Shown: positions 1 through 9,127 of the stretch, one piece after another
Layout: each line of letters starts with the position of its first letter
Numbering within the stretch: position 1 is the first letter of the stretch
Source: Gemmatimonadota bacterium
GTDB lineage: Bacteria; Gemmatimonadota; Gemmatimonadetes; Palauibacterales; Palauibacteraceae
Assembly: GCA_022826685.1 (NCBI GenBank)
Contig: JAJDUL010000015.1
Coordinates: 1 to 64,000 of the forward strand
Length of the DNA stretch: 64,000 nucleotides
Direction of reading: 5' to 3'
The notes under the pieces: model-generated
Told to the model about the DNA's origin: nothing
Seen by the model: the letters and a program-made list of their open reading frames with translations, nothing else
The model's database searches: none
Made by a program: the position numbers and the translations under genes

Positions 1-140
1 CTCGGTCACATAGCAACGGCTATGCTCCCTCGTCGCGCCTTGTCAGGCGAACGCCTCACCACTCTCGGCGCTGACGCAGGGTTTTGCCACGGACTGCTAG
101 TCACAGCCCGGCAGCGCAGGGTTCCGCGCCGGTCGGCTAG
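1..140. repeat. Structured, repeat-like DNA at the left edge
   Basis: No gene is visible here. Positions 9-24 form a perfect hairpin (catagc, loop aacg, gctatg) and 45-56 form another (aggcg, aa, cgcct). A 26-base block at 75-100 recurs imperfectly at 115-140 with 20 of 26 bases identical; the second copy contains the stop codon of the adjacent MCE gene. This could be the end of an insertion sequence or a dispersed intergenic repeat cut by the window edge. No transposase is visible, so the identity is unproven. Confidence 0.35.
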
Positions 141-1060
141 AAGACCGAGACCTTGAGGTCCGTCAGGTAGCGGTCCGGCCGTTCACGGACATCCCGCAGG
201 AGGAGGGCGAGTTCCTCCCCCGCGGCGCGAAGCAGCCGCAGCGTCTCCAGCACTTCATCGTGGACCGCGTCTTCGCGCAGGAACTTCCCGAGCGTGCCCT
301 CCCCGCTCTCCAGCCCCCGCGTGATCTCGGCGAGGGACCGGCCGGCGGCGGAGAAATCGGCGCTGGCGCCGGCGAGCCGCGACGAGAGCGTGTCGAGGTT
401 GGCCAGCGTGCGATCGACCTCGTCCGAGCCGGTCATCCCCGCGAGCCGATTCGACAGCGTGTCCATGTTGGCGAGCAGGCTGCCGATCGAGGCGCGTTCC
501 GTCTCGAGGATGCCGGCGAGTTCCCGCATCGCGAACGTGAAGGCCTCGGACCCGGAGGCGACGTTCTCGGCCAGACCGCCGCCGAGCAGCGACTCCATCT
601 CCCCGATCAGCGAACCCACCTCGTCCCCGAGCGTCGAGGCCAGCGACGTGAGGTCGGACCGGCGGTCGAGCGAAAGCGTGTCGCCGTCCGCCAGCATCCG
701 GGCGCTGGTCCCCGGCGCAAGCTCGACGAGTTGCTGGCCCAGGAACCCATCCGGCTGGATGGTGCCCCGGGTGTCCGCCGGCAACCGGACCCGCGTGGAG
801 AGCGTCATCGTGAGGACGACGCGCTCCGCCTCGAGCGCGACTTCGTCCACGGTGCCGACCTCCACCCCCCGCAGCAGGACGGGCGATGCGGTCGCGATCC
901 GGTTCGCGTTCTCCGCGATCCCCCACACGCGGATGGTGGGGCCGCGAAACGGTGAGCCCGATATCCAGAACAGACCCGCCACGATGACGGCCGCGGCCAG
1001 GATGACGAATGCGCCAACCCGGACTTCGACGCCGCGGTCGCGCAGCCCCGGATCCCTCAT
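137..1060 (-). CDS. mlaD: MCE/MlaD-family lipid transport protein
   Basis: Substrate-binding component of an MCE lipid transporter, expected to be anchored in the inner membrane and to carry phospholipid through the periplasm. The 307-residue protein has one N-terminal transmembrane segment (about residues 12-30), then an MCE domain with the typical 'LLRGVEVGTV' and 'GFLGQQLVEL' stretches. A long helical C-terminal region follows. The ATG at 1060 overlaps the stop of the ATPase gene (ATGA), which sets the start. It is the last gene of the minus-strand operon OPT, lipoprotein, permease, ATPase, MCE. The family is clear; the lipid cargo is not shown. Confidence 0.9.
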   Translation of the reverse strand: MRDPGLRDRGVEVRVGAFVILAAAVIVAGLFWISGSPFRGPTIRVWGIAENANRIATASPVLLRGVEVGTVDEVALEAERVVLTMTLSTRVRLPADTRGTIQPDGFLGQQLVELAPGTSARMLADGDTLSLDRRSDLTSLASTLGDEVGSLIGEMESLLGGGLAENVASGSEAFTFAMRELAGILETERASIGSLLANMDTLSNRLAGMTGSDEVDRTLANLDTLSSRLAGASADFSAAGRSLAEITRGLESGEGTLGKFLREDAVHDEVLETLRLLRAAGEELALLLRDVRERPDRYLTDLKVSVF

Positions 1061-1803
1061 TCGTGACCCCGCGTGGGCGCCGCGTCGAGAAACTCCCGCA
1101 CCGCCCGGTTGTCCGTCTCGCGCAACTGCCGCGGCGTACCCTCCGCCGCGACGACGCCGTCGGAGAGGAGCGCGATCCGGTCGGCCAGGAAGAAGGCGGA
1201 CTCCACGTCGTGCGTCACGACGATGCTCGTCGCATCCACTTCCTCGCTCACGCGCGCGATCAGGCGGTTGATCCGGGTCGCGTTGACGGGATCCAGCCCT
1301 GTCGTGGGCTCGTCGTACAGGACGTAGCGGCGCTTTCCGATGATCGCGCGGGCGATGGCGACCCGCCGCTGCATGCCCCCGGAGAGCTCGGCCGGCAGGA
1401 GCGTCAGAACCTCGGGCTCGAGGTTCACGTGATCGAGCGCGGTCCGGACCAGCTCCTCGCATTTTGCGGCGCGGCCGCGGCAGAAACCCGGCGGGAGACC
1501 CATCAGCAGGTTTCCGCGCACGGTCATGGAATCGAAGAGGGCGGAGTTCTGGAACACGTAGGCGGTCTTGGTGCGAACGGCGGCCATCTCGGTCCGGTCG
1601 GCCGATGGTACCGAGATCCCATCGACGAGAATGTCTCCGGCGTCCGGATCGAAGAGGCCGACGATGTGTTTGAGGAGGACGCTCTTACCCGTCCCTGACG
1701 GCCCCATGATGGCGAGGGTTTCACCTTCCCGCACGTCGAGGTCGACGCCGCTCAGAACCGGACGTCCTCCCAGCCACTTGTGCACGCCGATGATCCTGAT
1801 CAC
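1057..1803 (-). CDS. mlaF: ABC transporter ATPase, MlaF-like
   Basis: ATP-hydrolysing subunit that powers the MCE transporter. The 248-residue protein carries Walker A 'GPSGTGKS' near residue 36, a Q-loop ('VFQNSALFDSMTV'), the signature 'LSGGMQRRVAIARA', Walker B 'YVLYDEPTTGLDP' and a switch histidine ('VVTHD'). 'GLDPVNATRIN' and 'FDSMTV' are typical of the MlaF/Ttg2A branch. It starts at a GTG that overlaps the permease stop by four bases, and its own stop overlaps the MCE gene. Translational coupling fits fixed stoichiometry in one complex. Confidence 0.93.
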   Translation of the reverse strand: MIRIIGVHKWLGGRPVLSGVDLDVREGETLAIMGPSGTGKSVLLKHIVGLFDPDAGDILVDGISVPSADRTEMAAVRTKTAYVFQNSALFDSMTVRGNLLMGLPPGFCRGRAAKCEELVRTALDHVNLEPEVLTLLPAELSGGMQRRVAIARAIIGKRRYVLYDEPTTGLDPVNATRINRLIARVSEEVDATSIVVTHDVESAFFLADRIALLSDGVVAAEGTPRQLRETDNRAVREFLDAAPTRGHE

Positions 1804-2585
1804 GTGAGCGTCTTGTACACGGGCCCCAGCACGGTGTCCAGGACCATGATGGAGACGATGATCGCGACCACCGCCCTCGTCGCCGTGCGCCCGACGCCCG
1901 CCGCGCCGCCGCTCGCCCGGAGCCCCACGTGACTCGAGATGAACGTGATCGCGAATCCGTACGCGACGGCCTTCACGAGTGAGAAGATCAGCGCGCCGTG
2001 GTGATAGTACCCCTTGGCCCCATCCACGTACTCGGCCGTGCTCAGCCCGAGAATGCCGACCGATGTCACGTAGCCGCTGAAGATCCCCATCGCGTTGGCG
2101 AGCATGACGAGCGGAATCAGAATGAGGGTTCCCGCCACGACGCGCGGGACCACGAGTTCCACGACGGGGTCCCGGCCCATCGTCAGAAGCGCGTCGATCT
2201 GGTTCGTCACCTTCATCGTGCCGAGTTCGGCCCCGATGGCCGCCCCGACGCGTCCCGCGAGGACGACCGCCGTCAGCACGGGTCCCAGTTCCGTGAGCAT
2301 GCCGCCCACGACGCCGCCCGCGACGATCTCCCTGGGCAGTCCCTGGGAGAGCTGGTACATCGTCTGCTGGGCCATGACCGCACCCGAGAGGGCACCCATC
2401 AGCAGCACGAGCGGAAGGCTGTCCAGACCGATGAACTTCGCGTGCTGGACCGTCTCCAGCGCGTATCGGCGCGGATGGGCGAGCGCGCGGATCGTCGCGA
2501 TGCCGAGTATGCCCGCCCTTCCGGCGTGGAGCGCCGCGGCGCGGGCGGAACGTCCCGGCGCGGCGAGGAGGTTCGGCGCCTTCAA
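1800..2585 (-). CDS. mlaE: MlaE-family ABC transporter permease
   Basis: Inner-membrane permease of the MCE lipid transporter, 261 residues. The N-terminal amphipathic region is followed by several hydrophobic segments and conserved MlaE stretches: 'GALSGAVMAQQ' and 'ELGPVLTAVVLAGRVGAAIGAELGTMKVTNQIDAL'-like sequence centred on residues 75-130. It overlaps the upstream lipoprotein gene by four bases (2582-2585) and the ATPase gene by four. No MlaA, MlaB or MlaC gene is visible nearby, so the complex resembles the reduced permease-ATPase-MCE form found in many non-proteobacterial phyla. Confidence 0.93.
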   Translation of the reverse strand: MKAPNLLAAPGRSARAAALHAGRAGILGIATIRALAHPRRYALETVQHAKFIGLDSLPLVLLMGALSGAVMAQQTMYQLSQGLPREIVAGGVVGGMLTELGPVLTAVVLAGRVGAAIGAELGTMKVTNQIDALLTMGRDPVVELVVPRVVAGTLILIPLVMLANAMGIFSGYVTSVGILGLSTAEYVDGAKGYYHHGALIFSLVKAVAYGFAITFISSHVGLRASGGAAGVGRTATRAVVAIIVSIMVLDTVLGPVYKTLT

Positions 2586-2956
2586 CGGCTTTCGTACCTC
2601 TCCACGTCCGGCACCTCCACCTGCGATCCCGGTCGCGGAACGCCGTCAAGCACTTCCACCTCGAGTCGAATCGCCTCCCACAGCCGGTGCATGCGCCTGG
2701 GGTCGTCTCCGAACCGGGCGGTGAATTCCTCGAGCTGCTGTCCGGTCACGCCATGCGTCTCGAGCGTCGCCGCCCGGACCGAGTCCCCCTCCGCGGTATC
2801 CGCGTACTTCGCCCGCGCCCAGCTGAGCCTCGCCATGACCTGAACGTACGTGTCTTCGTCCAGCTCGCCGCCGGACCCGCCACAGCCGACGGCCATGAGC
2901 CCCGCGACGAGCAGGATCGGCCTCACGATGGCTCCGTCGCGACGCGGGCGCATCAT
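2582..2956 (-). CDS. Small predicted lipoprotein in the mla operon
   Basis: Product of 124 residues with a basic N-terminus, a hydrophobic stretch and a lipobox (LMAVGC, Cys about residue 25), then a mostly helical, charged domain of about 95 residues. I do not recognise the family. Two adjacent ATG codons are possible; the upstream one overlaps the OPT stop (ATGA) and is preferred. Its place between the OPT gene and mlaE, overlapping both, suggests a periplasmic partner of one of these transporters. That role is inference from position only. Confidence 0.75.
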   Translation of the reverse strand: MMRPRRDGAIVRPILLVAGLMAVGCGGSGGELDEDTYVQVMARLSWARAKYADTAEGDSVRAATLETHGVTGQQLEEFTARFGDDPRRMHRLWEAIRLEVEVLDGVPRPGSQVEVPDVERYESR

Positions 2957-5013
2957 TCGGAAGCGCGGAGCGAGGCGCGGTACAGCCAGAATATGAATCC
3001 GACGACGACCGCGGCGCCGATCCAGCTCGCGGCCGCATCGAATCCTTCGGGCACAATGCTCAGCACGTCCGTGCTCTGCCAGGCCGCGAACGGGATCGCG
3101 AGGAGAATGCCGACGAGCGCCTCTCCCGTGATGAGTCCGGAAGAGAAGAGGAGACCGCGATGGTTCGCCTGCAGGACGGCGCCGCCGTCGCCCCCGCCTC
3201 GCCGCACGGCCCGGCCCACCAGCCACGCCACGAGCCCTCCCACGAAGATCGGGACCTCGAGTTCGATGGGCAGGTAGATCCCGACCGCGACCGCCAGAAC
3301 CGGCACCCGCAGGCTGGAGCCGCGTGCCTTGAGGAGCTGGTCCAGGGCGATCACGGACGCCGCGATGAGCGCCCCGATCCCGATCATCCCCCACGGGAGA
3401 TTGCGCGAAAAGACGCCGTCGGCGACGGAAGCCATGAGCGTCGCCTGGGGCGCCTGCAGCATCTCGTCCGGGTCCATCCCCTCCCGCGGCAGGATGCCGC
3501 CGAGCCCGTACGCCTCGAACAGGAGGCCGAGGATCGGCGCGATGACGAGCGCGGCGGCCGTGACGCCGACGAGCTGCATGATCTGCTGCTGCCGCGGCGT
3601 CGCGCCGACGATCCGGCCCGCCTTCAGGTCCTGCATGTTGTCCCCCGCGATCGCGGCGGCGCAGGCGACGACGGCTCCCACGAGGATGGCCGTCGCCGCC
3701 GCCGAGAGCGCCTGGGGGGCCGAGACGGTGAAGTCGACCTGCAGCCCCAGCAGGAGATAGAGGATGAGGGAGATCGTGAGGATCGTTGCGATCGTCACGC
3801 CCGAGATCGGGTTGTTCGAGGAGCCCACGAGACCCGCCATGTAGCCCGCGACGGAGGCGAAGAGGAACCCCGCCAGCAGGGCGAAGACCGTCCCCAGCGC
3901 GAGCACGAGCCAGTAGAGTCCAGGCGTGATGGAGAGTGCGCCGCGGTCGATGACGAGCACGAACACCGCGAGGATCGGCACCGCGAGCGCCACCGTTCCG
4001 ACCCCGACGATGTTGATCGGCATGTCGCGCTCGGTGCGGAGGATCTCCGGGCCGCCCTCCGCCGCGCGGGCCGCCCGCAGCGCCTCGATGGAGGACCGCA
4101 CGCCATCCCTCACGTGGCCGAGGAGCGACACGAGGGCCCACACGCCGCCCACGACCATGGCCCCCACGCCCATGAAGCGAATCTGCGCGCTCCAGATCGC
4201 GGCGGCCGCGTCGTAGCCGCCGGCGCCTCCCGTGATGCCGGCCACGACCTGCGGGTCCGTAATCGCCATGTAGATGGGGATCCCCGCGAGCCAGGAGATC
4301 GCGCCGCCGGCGAGCACGAGGCTGCCGACGCGGGGCCCGACGATGTATCCGACGCCGAGCAGGGCGGGGGAGAGATCGCTCCCGATCCCGAACACGGAAC
4401 GGCCGAGCGTGACGCCGTGCTCTATGGAGGAGCCCGCGACCTTGAGGCCCGTCTGCGAGAACTTCAGCAGGGCGGCCGCCACGCCGCCGAGCGCGATCAG
4501 CCTCGCGCCGGAGCCGCCGCTGGCCCCGGCCTTCAGCACCTCCGCCGTCGCAACGCCCTCGGGGAAACGCAGGTCTGCCTCGACGATGAGGGCCCGCCGG
4601 AGCGGTATGGTGAAGAGGACGCCGAGAATTCCGCCGCAGAGCGCGATCCCCATCGTGGGCAGGAAGGGAAACCCGGCCCAGTGGCGGAGGAGGATGAGGG
4701 CGGGGAGCGTGAAGATCACGCCGGCCGCCAGCGATTCGCCCGCGGAGGCGGCCGTCTGAACGATGTTGTTCTCGAGGATATTGTGCTCGCGGAACATCCT
4801 GAGGATCGCCATGGAGATCACGGCGGCCGGGATCGACGCGGACACGGTGAGGCCCACCTTGAGGCCCAGGTAGGCGTTCGCCCCGGAAAGGACGGCGGAG
4901 AGGAGGATGCCGAGGACGATCGCCTTGCCGGTGATCTCGGGCAGGGACTGCGAGGCGGGAATATACGGCTTGTGCGCGCCCGATTCCGAGCCGCCGGCTG
5001 TTGGGTCCGACAT
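2953..5013 (-). CDS. OPT-family oligopeptide or metal-chelate transporter
   Basis: Large integral membrane protein of 686 residues, matching the OPT superfamily. 'KAIVLGILLSAVLSGANAYLGLKVGLTVSASIPAAVI' at the N-terminus and 'NMQDLKAG' in the middle are hallmarks of the prokaryotic branch. About 14-16 hydrophobic segments fill the chain. Family members move oligopeptides or metal chelates by proton coupling; the substrate here cannot be read from sequence. Of two in-frame ATGs, 5013 is preferred because GGAGG lies seven bases upstream of it, whereas 5019 abuts that motif. It is the first gene of the minus-strand operon and follows a good promoter. Confidence 0.92.
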   Translation of the reverse strand: MSDPTAGGSESGAHKPYIPASQSLPEITGKAIVLGILLSAVLSGANAYLGLKVGLTVSASIPAAVISMAILRMFREHNILENNIVQTAASAGESLAAGVIFTLPALILLRHWAGFPFLPTMGIALCGGILGVLFTIPLRRALIVEADLRFPEGVATAEVLKAGASGGSGARLIALGGVAAALLKFSQTGLKVAGSSIEHGVTLGRSVFGIGSDLSPALLGVGYIVGPRVGSLVLAGGAISWLAGIPIYMAITDPQVVAGITGGAGGYDAAAAIWSAQIRFMGVGAMVVGGVWALVSLLGHVRDGVRSSIEALRAARAAEGGPEILRTERDMPINIVGVGTVALAVPILAVFVLVIDRGALSITPGLYWLVLALGTVFALLAGFLFASVAGYMAGLVGSSNNPISGVTIATILTISLILYLLLGLQVDFTVSAPQALSAAATAILVGAVVACAAAIAGDNMQDLKAGRIVGATPRQQQIMQLVGVTAAALVIAPILGLLFEAYGLGGILPREGMDPDEMLQAPQATLMASVADGVFSRNLPWGMIGIGALIAASVIALDQLLKARGSSLRVPVLAVAVGIYLPIELEVPIFVGGLVAWLVGRAVRRGGGDGGAVLQANHRGLLFSSGLITGEALVGILLAIPFAAWQSTDVLSIVPEGFDAAASWIGAAVVVGFIFWLYRASLRASE

Positions 5014-5019
5014 GGGCAT

Positions 5020-5329
5020 CCCTCCAGATTATCCCGGGACCGACACGGGAGACGATCGAATCCTCATGGGGCGGGGTCGACCGATGGGACGCTAGTCGCG
5101 GGTCCGGCAGGGGTCAACACGGCGCCCCTGCCTAAGTGGCACCAGATGGTGTCCGCAACGGCCCCGGTCCCCGCCTCATCGGCGGGCGTCCCGCCGTTCC
5201 GGCGGATCGGGGCCTCGAATCCGACCCCTGACAGGGCACGGAGATTGCTCATGCAACGGGAGGCCGCAGTGCGACGGCGGCGGTTCGACGCAAGAACTCG
5301 AGGAAGGACTCCAGGGCTGCGAATAGAAG
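5020..5329. other. Intergenic region between divergent OPT and clpB genes
   Basis: This 310-base gap holds the minus-strand promoter described separately. I looked for a CIRCE-type HrcA operator (TTAGCACTC, nine bases, GAGTGCTAA) and for a heat-shock sigma site in front of clpB and found no convincing match. Short GC-rich inverted repeats occur around 5174-5192, but nothing conserved is recognisable. Confidence 0.5.
5089..5117 (-). promoter_or_regulatory. Predicted sigma-70-type promoter of the OPT-mla operon
   Basis: On the minus strand TTGACC (5117-5112) is separated by exactly 17 bases from TAGCGT (5094-5089). This predicts a transcript starting near 5082 with a leader of about 70 bases before the OPT start. 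The same spacing and TTGAC / TA-N3-T pattern recurs upstream of the oxidase and rpsA genes. Confidence 0.6.
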
Positions 5330-7954
5330 ATGATCCCGAACGACAGACTCACGCTCAAGGCCCGCGAGGCACTGAACGATGCGATGCTCGCGGCGCGCCG
5401 GTCCGACAACCCGGCCGTCGAGGACGTGCACCTCCTCGCGGCGCTGCTCGTGCAGGACGGCGGCGTCATCGTGCCGGTCCTGCAGACGGTGGGTATCGAT
5501 CTCCCCGATCTGGAGACGCGCCTGGAACGGGCCATTGGCCGCCTGCCGAGGCAGACCGGAGCGACGCCGACCCCCAGCCGAGAACTCGACCGCGTTCTCG
5601 ACGCGGCGGATGCGCTCGCAGGGGAGATGGGCGACTCCTATGTGACCACCGAACACCTCCTCCTGGCCCTCGCCGGAGAAAAGGCCTCCACGACGGGCCC
5701 GCTGCTCCGGAACGCGGGAGCGGGTCCGGAAAAGACGCGTGAGGCGGTGGAGGAAGTCCGGGGACCGCATCGCGTGACGGATCAGGACCCGGAAGGGAAG
5801 TACCGCGCCCTCGAGCGGTACGGCGTCGATCTCACGGCCGAGGCCCGCGCCGGGAAGCTCGACCCGGTCATCGGCCGGGACGCCGAGATCCGCCGCGTCA
5901 TGCAGGTCCTCTCGCGGCGGAGGAAGAACAATCCCGTCCTCATCGGCGAGCCCGGCGTGGGCAAGACGGCGATCGCGGACGGGCTCGCGCAGCGGATCGT
6001 CGCGGGAGACATCCCGGAATCGCTGCGGAACAAGCAACTCGTGCAGCTGGACATCGGTTCGATGCTGGCGGGCGCCAAGTACCGTGGCGAGTTCGAGGAA
6101 CGCCTGAAGGCGACGCTGAAGGAGATCACCGAATCCGGCGGCCGTTACGTCATCTTCCTCGACGAACTCCACACGGTGGTGGGGGCGGGGGCGGCCGAGG
6201 GCGCCGTGGATGCGGGGAACATGCTCAAGCCCGCCCTGGCCCGGGGCCAGCTCCGCATGGTGGGCGCGACGACGCTCGACGAATACCGGATGCATATCGA
6301 GAAGGACCCGGCTCTGGAGCGGCGGTTCCAGCCGGTTCTCGTCGGCGAACCCGGCGTGGACGAGACCCTGGCCATCCTGCGCGGACTCAAGGAACGCTAC
6401 GAGGTGCACCACGGCGTGCGGATCACGGACCCGGCGCTCGTGAGCGCCGTACGCCTGTCCGACCGCTACATCGGCGACCGGTTCCTGCCCGACAAGGCGA
6501 TCGATCTCGTGGATGAGGCCGCGTCCCGGCTGCGCATCGAGATCGATTCCAAGCCGGAGGAGATCGATGAACTCGATCGCAGGGTCACGCAACTCGAGAT
6601 CGAGCGCGCGGCGCTGCGCGAGGAGGACGACGCGCGGAGCCGGGGGCGGCTTTCGGAGCTGGAGGGCGAACTCGCCTCGGCGCGCGAGTCGCTCGCGGGA
6701 TTGAACGCCCGCTGGATCCGCGAGAAGGACACGATCCAGACGGTCCAGCGCTTCAAGCGTGAGATCGAGGAACTCGGCGTGGAGGCGCAGCAGGCGCAGC
6801 GGCGGGTGGACCACCAGCGCGCGGCCGAAATCCTGCACGGTGAGTTGCCGAAGCGGCGGGCCGAACTCCTCGCCGCGGAAGCGAAGCTGAAAGAGATCCA
6901 GGACGAAGGCTCCTTTCTGAACGAGGAAGTCGGACCCGGCGAGATCGCCGAGGTCGTGGCGAGCTGGACCGGGATTCCGGTGGCGAGGATGCTCGAAGAC
7001 GAGAAGGACCGGCTCGCCACGCTCGAGGAACACCTGCACCGGCGCGTGGTGAACCAGTCGCACGCCATCACGGCCGTGTCGGATGCGGTGCGCCGGAGTC
7101 GTGCCGGACTCCAGGACCCGAACCGTCCGATCGGGAGTTTCATGTTCCTCGGCCCTACCGGCGTCGGGAAGACGGAGACGGCGAGGGCGCTCGCGGAATT
7201 CCTCTTCGACGAGGAGTCCGCCATGGTCCGGATCGACATGTCCGAGTACATGGAACGGCACGCCGTGGCACGTCTCATCGGAGCGCCGCCCGGGTATGTC
7301 GGCTACGAGGAGGGCGGGCAACTCACCGAGGCCGTGCGGCGGCGTCCCTACACAGTGGTGCTCTTCGACGAGATCGAGAAGGCGCACCCGGAAGTCTTCA
7401 ACGTCCTCCTCCAGATCCTGGACGACGGGCGGCTGACGGATGGCCGCGGGCGCACGGTGGACTTTCGCAACGCCGTGCTCATCATGACGAGCAACGTCGG
7501 AAGCTCGAGGATCCTCGCCCGTGCCGAGGCCGGCGAGTCGTGGGCGGGGACGGAGGCGGAGGTCGAGAACGCCCTGCGCGGCCGCTTCAAGCCGGAGTTC
7601 CTCAACCGCGTGGATGAAATCCTCGTCTTCCGGCCGCTGAGCCGGGAGCACCTCGAGTCGATCGTCGGGATCCAGGTGGACCGGGTCGCCGAAATGCTGG
7701 CCGAACGGGACATCGGGATCGAGGTCAGCGGAGCCGCGAGGCGACGAATCGCCGACGTCGGATACGATCCGGCGTTCGGAGCGCGTCCGCTCAAGCGGGC
7801 AATCCAGCGGATGATCGCGAACCCGCTCGCCATGGCCTTTCTGGAGGGACGCTTCCGGGAAGGCGACGCACTGCGCGTGGAGGTCGACGAAGACGGCGAA
7901 GGGCTGCGCTTCGTGCGGTCGGAGGTACCCATCATACCGGAGGAGGAGGAATGA
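5330..7954 (+). CDS. clpB: ATP-dependent disaggregase ClpB
   Basis: Cytoplasmic hexameric AAA+ chaperone that works with DnaK to solubilise aggregated proteins. The 874-residue length is normal. Order of domains: N-terminal Clp repeat domain (about 1-145), first ATPase domain with Walker A 'GEPGVGKT' near residue 206 and Walker B 'VIFLDELH', the middle coiled-coil (about 400-525), and second ATPase domain with 'GPTGVGKT' near residue 608 and '[19 protein letters not shown]'. The middle domain and absence of a ClpP-binding loop favour ClpB over ClpA/ClpC. The stop overlaps the following lipoprotein gene (ATGA). Confidence 0.97.
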   Translation: MIPNDRLTLKAREALNDAMLAARRSDNPAVEDVHLLAALLVQDGGVIVPVLQTVGIDLPDLETRLERAIGRLPRQTGATPTPSRELDRVLDAADALAGEMGDSYVTTEHLLLALAGEKASTTGPLLRNAGAGPEKTREAVEEVRGPHRVTDQDPEGKYRALERYGVDLTAEARAGKLDPVIGRDAEIRRVMQVLSRRRKNNPVLIGEPGVGKTAIADGLAQRIVAGDIPESLRNKQLVQLDIGSMLAGAKYRGEFEERLKATLKEITESGGRYVIFLDELHTVVGAGAAEGAVDAGNMLKPALARGQLRMVGATTLDEYRMHIEKDPALERRFQPVLVGEPGVDETLAILRGLKERYEVHHGVRITDPALVSAVRLSDRYIGDRFLPDKAIDLVDEAASRLRIEIDSKPEEIDELDRRVTQLEIERAALREEDDARSRGRLSELEGELASARESLAGLNARWIREKDTIQTVQRFKREIEELGVEAQQAQRRVDHQRAAEILHGELPKRRAELLAAEAKLKEIQDEGSFLNEEVGPGEIAEVVASWTGIPVARMLEDEKDRLATLEEHLHRRVVNQSHAITAVSDAVRRSRAGLQDPNRPIGSFMFLGPTGVGKTETARALAEFLFDEESAMVRIDMSEYMERHAVARLIGAPPGYVGYEEGGQLTEAVRRRPYTVVLFDEIEKAHPEVFNVLLQILDDGRLTDGRGRTVDFRNAVLIMTSNVGSSRILARAEAGESWAGTEAEVENALRGRFKPEFLNRVDEILVFRPLSREHLESIVGIQVDRVAEMLAERDIGIEVSGAARRRIADVGYDPAFGARPLKRAIQRMIANPLAMAFLEGRFREGDALRVEVDEDGEGLRFVRSEVPIIPEEEE

Positions 7955-8424
7955 CGGCGAGTTCCCGGAAGGCCCCCGCGGTCCGCGTCGCGGTCCTGTT
8001 CATGGCCGTGGCGGGTTTCGCGCTTGCCGGCTGCGCATCGCACGGGGGCGCCACGGCGGAGTACGGCACGGAGCTGTATGGAGCGGAGTCCGCGGAGGCG
8101 GCGATCGGGCGGTTTCTCGCTGCCGCGAGGCTGCGCGACTACTCGGCCATGGCACGGCTCTTCGGAACGGAGGAGGGCCCGGCGGAACGTCGATGGGGGA
8201 GGGCCGAGACCGAACAGCGAATGTTCGTGCTTGCGAGGCTGCTCGAGCCGCGCGCCTGGGACCTCCGGCCGAATCCTGTCGCCGGGGCGGGCGGCGCCTC
8301 GCGCTGGATGGTGGATCTGACGGGGACGCGAAACGGGGAGGTAAGCGTCCCGTTCATCATTGTTTCGGATGGGAGCCGCTGGTTCGTGGAGCGGATCGTG
8401 ACGGAGGGACTCGGGACTCCGTGA
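7951..8424 (+). CDS. Predicted lipoprotein downstream of clpB
   Basis: The 157-residue product has a positively charged N-terminus, a hydrophobic core and a lipobox (LAGC, Cys about 29). A compact domain of about 120 residues follows, resembling small NTF2-like or stress-response lipoproteins ('AIGRFLAAARLRDYSAMARLFG', then a strand-rich C-terminus). The NTF2-like assignment is tentative. A strong GGAGGAGGA ribosome site precedes the ATG, which overlaps the clpB stop. The last 68 bases overlap the end of the convergent glycosyltransferase gene. Confidence 0.8.
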   Translation: MTASSRKAPAVRVAVLFMAVAGFALAGCASHGGATAEYGTELYGAESAEAAIGRFLAAARLRDYSAMARLFGTEEGPAERRWGRAETEQRMFVLARLLEPRAWDLRPNPVAGAGGASRWMVDLTGTRNGEVSVPFIIVSDGSRWFVERIVTEGLGTP

Positions 8425-9127
8425 CCCCGGAGGGCCGTTCATGGTAGCGGCTGAGTCGCCGCGGGTCCGCGCCTGCGAGGAAAGCCGCGCGCAACGCCCA
8501 GTGCCTGACGACCGTGCGCAGGAAGCCGGTTTCCCAGCGCCGACTCGAGGTGCACGCCGCGAGGTGGAGCAGGCGAAAGCGGGTGACCCGCCGAACGGCC
8601 CGAACGAAGGTCACATCTTCAAAAAGGGGAAGGTCCCTGAAGCCGTCGCACGCTTCGTAGGCGTCGCGCGTGGCGAAGAGGGCCTGGTCGCCCGTGGCGG
8701 TGCGGAGTCGGCGAGTGCGCCAGTTCACGCCCCATTCGAGCAGGCGATAGCGCCATCGCCGCGCGCGCGATCGGCGCGATTGCGCTTGGAGGGCGAAGCG
8801 GAAACAGCCGGCCTCCGCGCCCGCGCGCACCGCAGTCCGGATGGCCGTCGCGCCGCCGTCGGGAAGCCACGTGTCGGCATGCACGAAGACGAGAATCTCT
8901 CCGGTTGCCGTCCGGGCCCCCGCAGCGAGCTGGGCGCCCCGATTCCGGCGGGCCGACAGGACGCGGCCATAGGCGGCCGCGATCTCCCTCGTACGATCCC
9001 GGCTGCCCCCGTCGACCACGATGACTTCCGCTTCGGGGCCGAGAGCGGCTCTTGCGCGCCGGAGCGTCTCATCGAGCCGCGCTTCCTCATCGAGCGTCGG
9101 CACGATGACGGAAAACTCCTGCGTCAC
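8357..9127 (-). CDS. GT2 glycosyltransferase, TIGR04283-like
   Basis: GT-A fold glycosyltransferase of 256 residues: 'SVIVPTLDEEARL' at the N-terminus, 'EVIVVDGGSRDRT' nucleotide-binding loop, 'LVFVHADTWLP' carrying the metal-binding DxD-like site, and 'TGDQALFATRDAYE...GFRDLPLFEDV' acceptor region. This arrangement matches the family often labelled arsenosugar-biosynthesis glycosyltransferase; the usual ArsS partner is not seen here, so the sugar acceptor is unknown. The GTG start overlaps the epimerase stop (GTGA). The 3' end overlaps the convergent lipoprotein gene by 68 bases. Confidence 0.82.
   Translation of the reverse strand: MTQEFSVIVPTLDEEARLDETLRRARAALGPEAEVIVVDGGSRDRTREIAAAYGRVLSARRNRGAQLAAGARTATGEILVFVHADTWLPDGGATAIRTAVRAGAEAGCFRFALQAQSRRSRARRWRYRLLEWGVNWRTRRLRTATGDQALFATRDAYEACDGFRDLPLFEDVTFVRAVRRVTRFRLLHLAACTSSRRWETGFLRTVVRHWALRAAFLAGADPRRLSRYHERPSGVTESRVPPSRSAPRTSGSHPKQ

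Noticed and set aside
2582-4141. Long open frame continuing upstream of the small lipoprotein, opposite frame to OPT
   Set aside because: The upstream part is Arg/Gly-rich shadow sequence of the OPT gene; only the last 124 codons resemble a real protein and have a coupled start.
5118-5329. CIRCE or heat-shock sigma site before clpB
   Set aside because: No match to the TTAGCACTC/GAGTGCTAA repeat or to a heat-shock promoter could be found by eye.
3160-5742. 860-codon plus-strand open frame across the OPT gene
   Set aside because: Composition is typical of GC-rich antisense frames, and the OPT gene on the other strand is clearly real.
5249-7651. 800-codon minus-strand open frame across clpB
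   Set aside because: It is the antisense shadow of clpB, with no recognisable domain.
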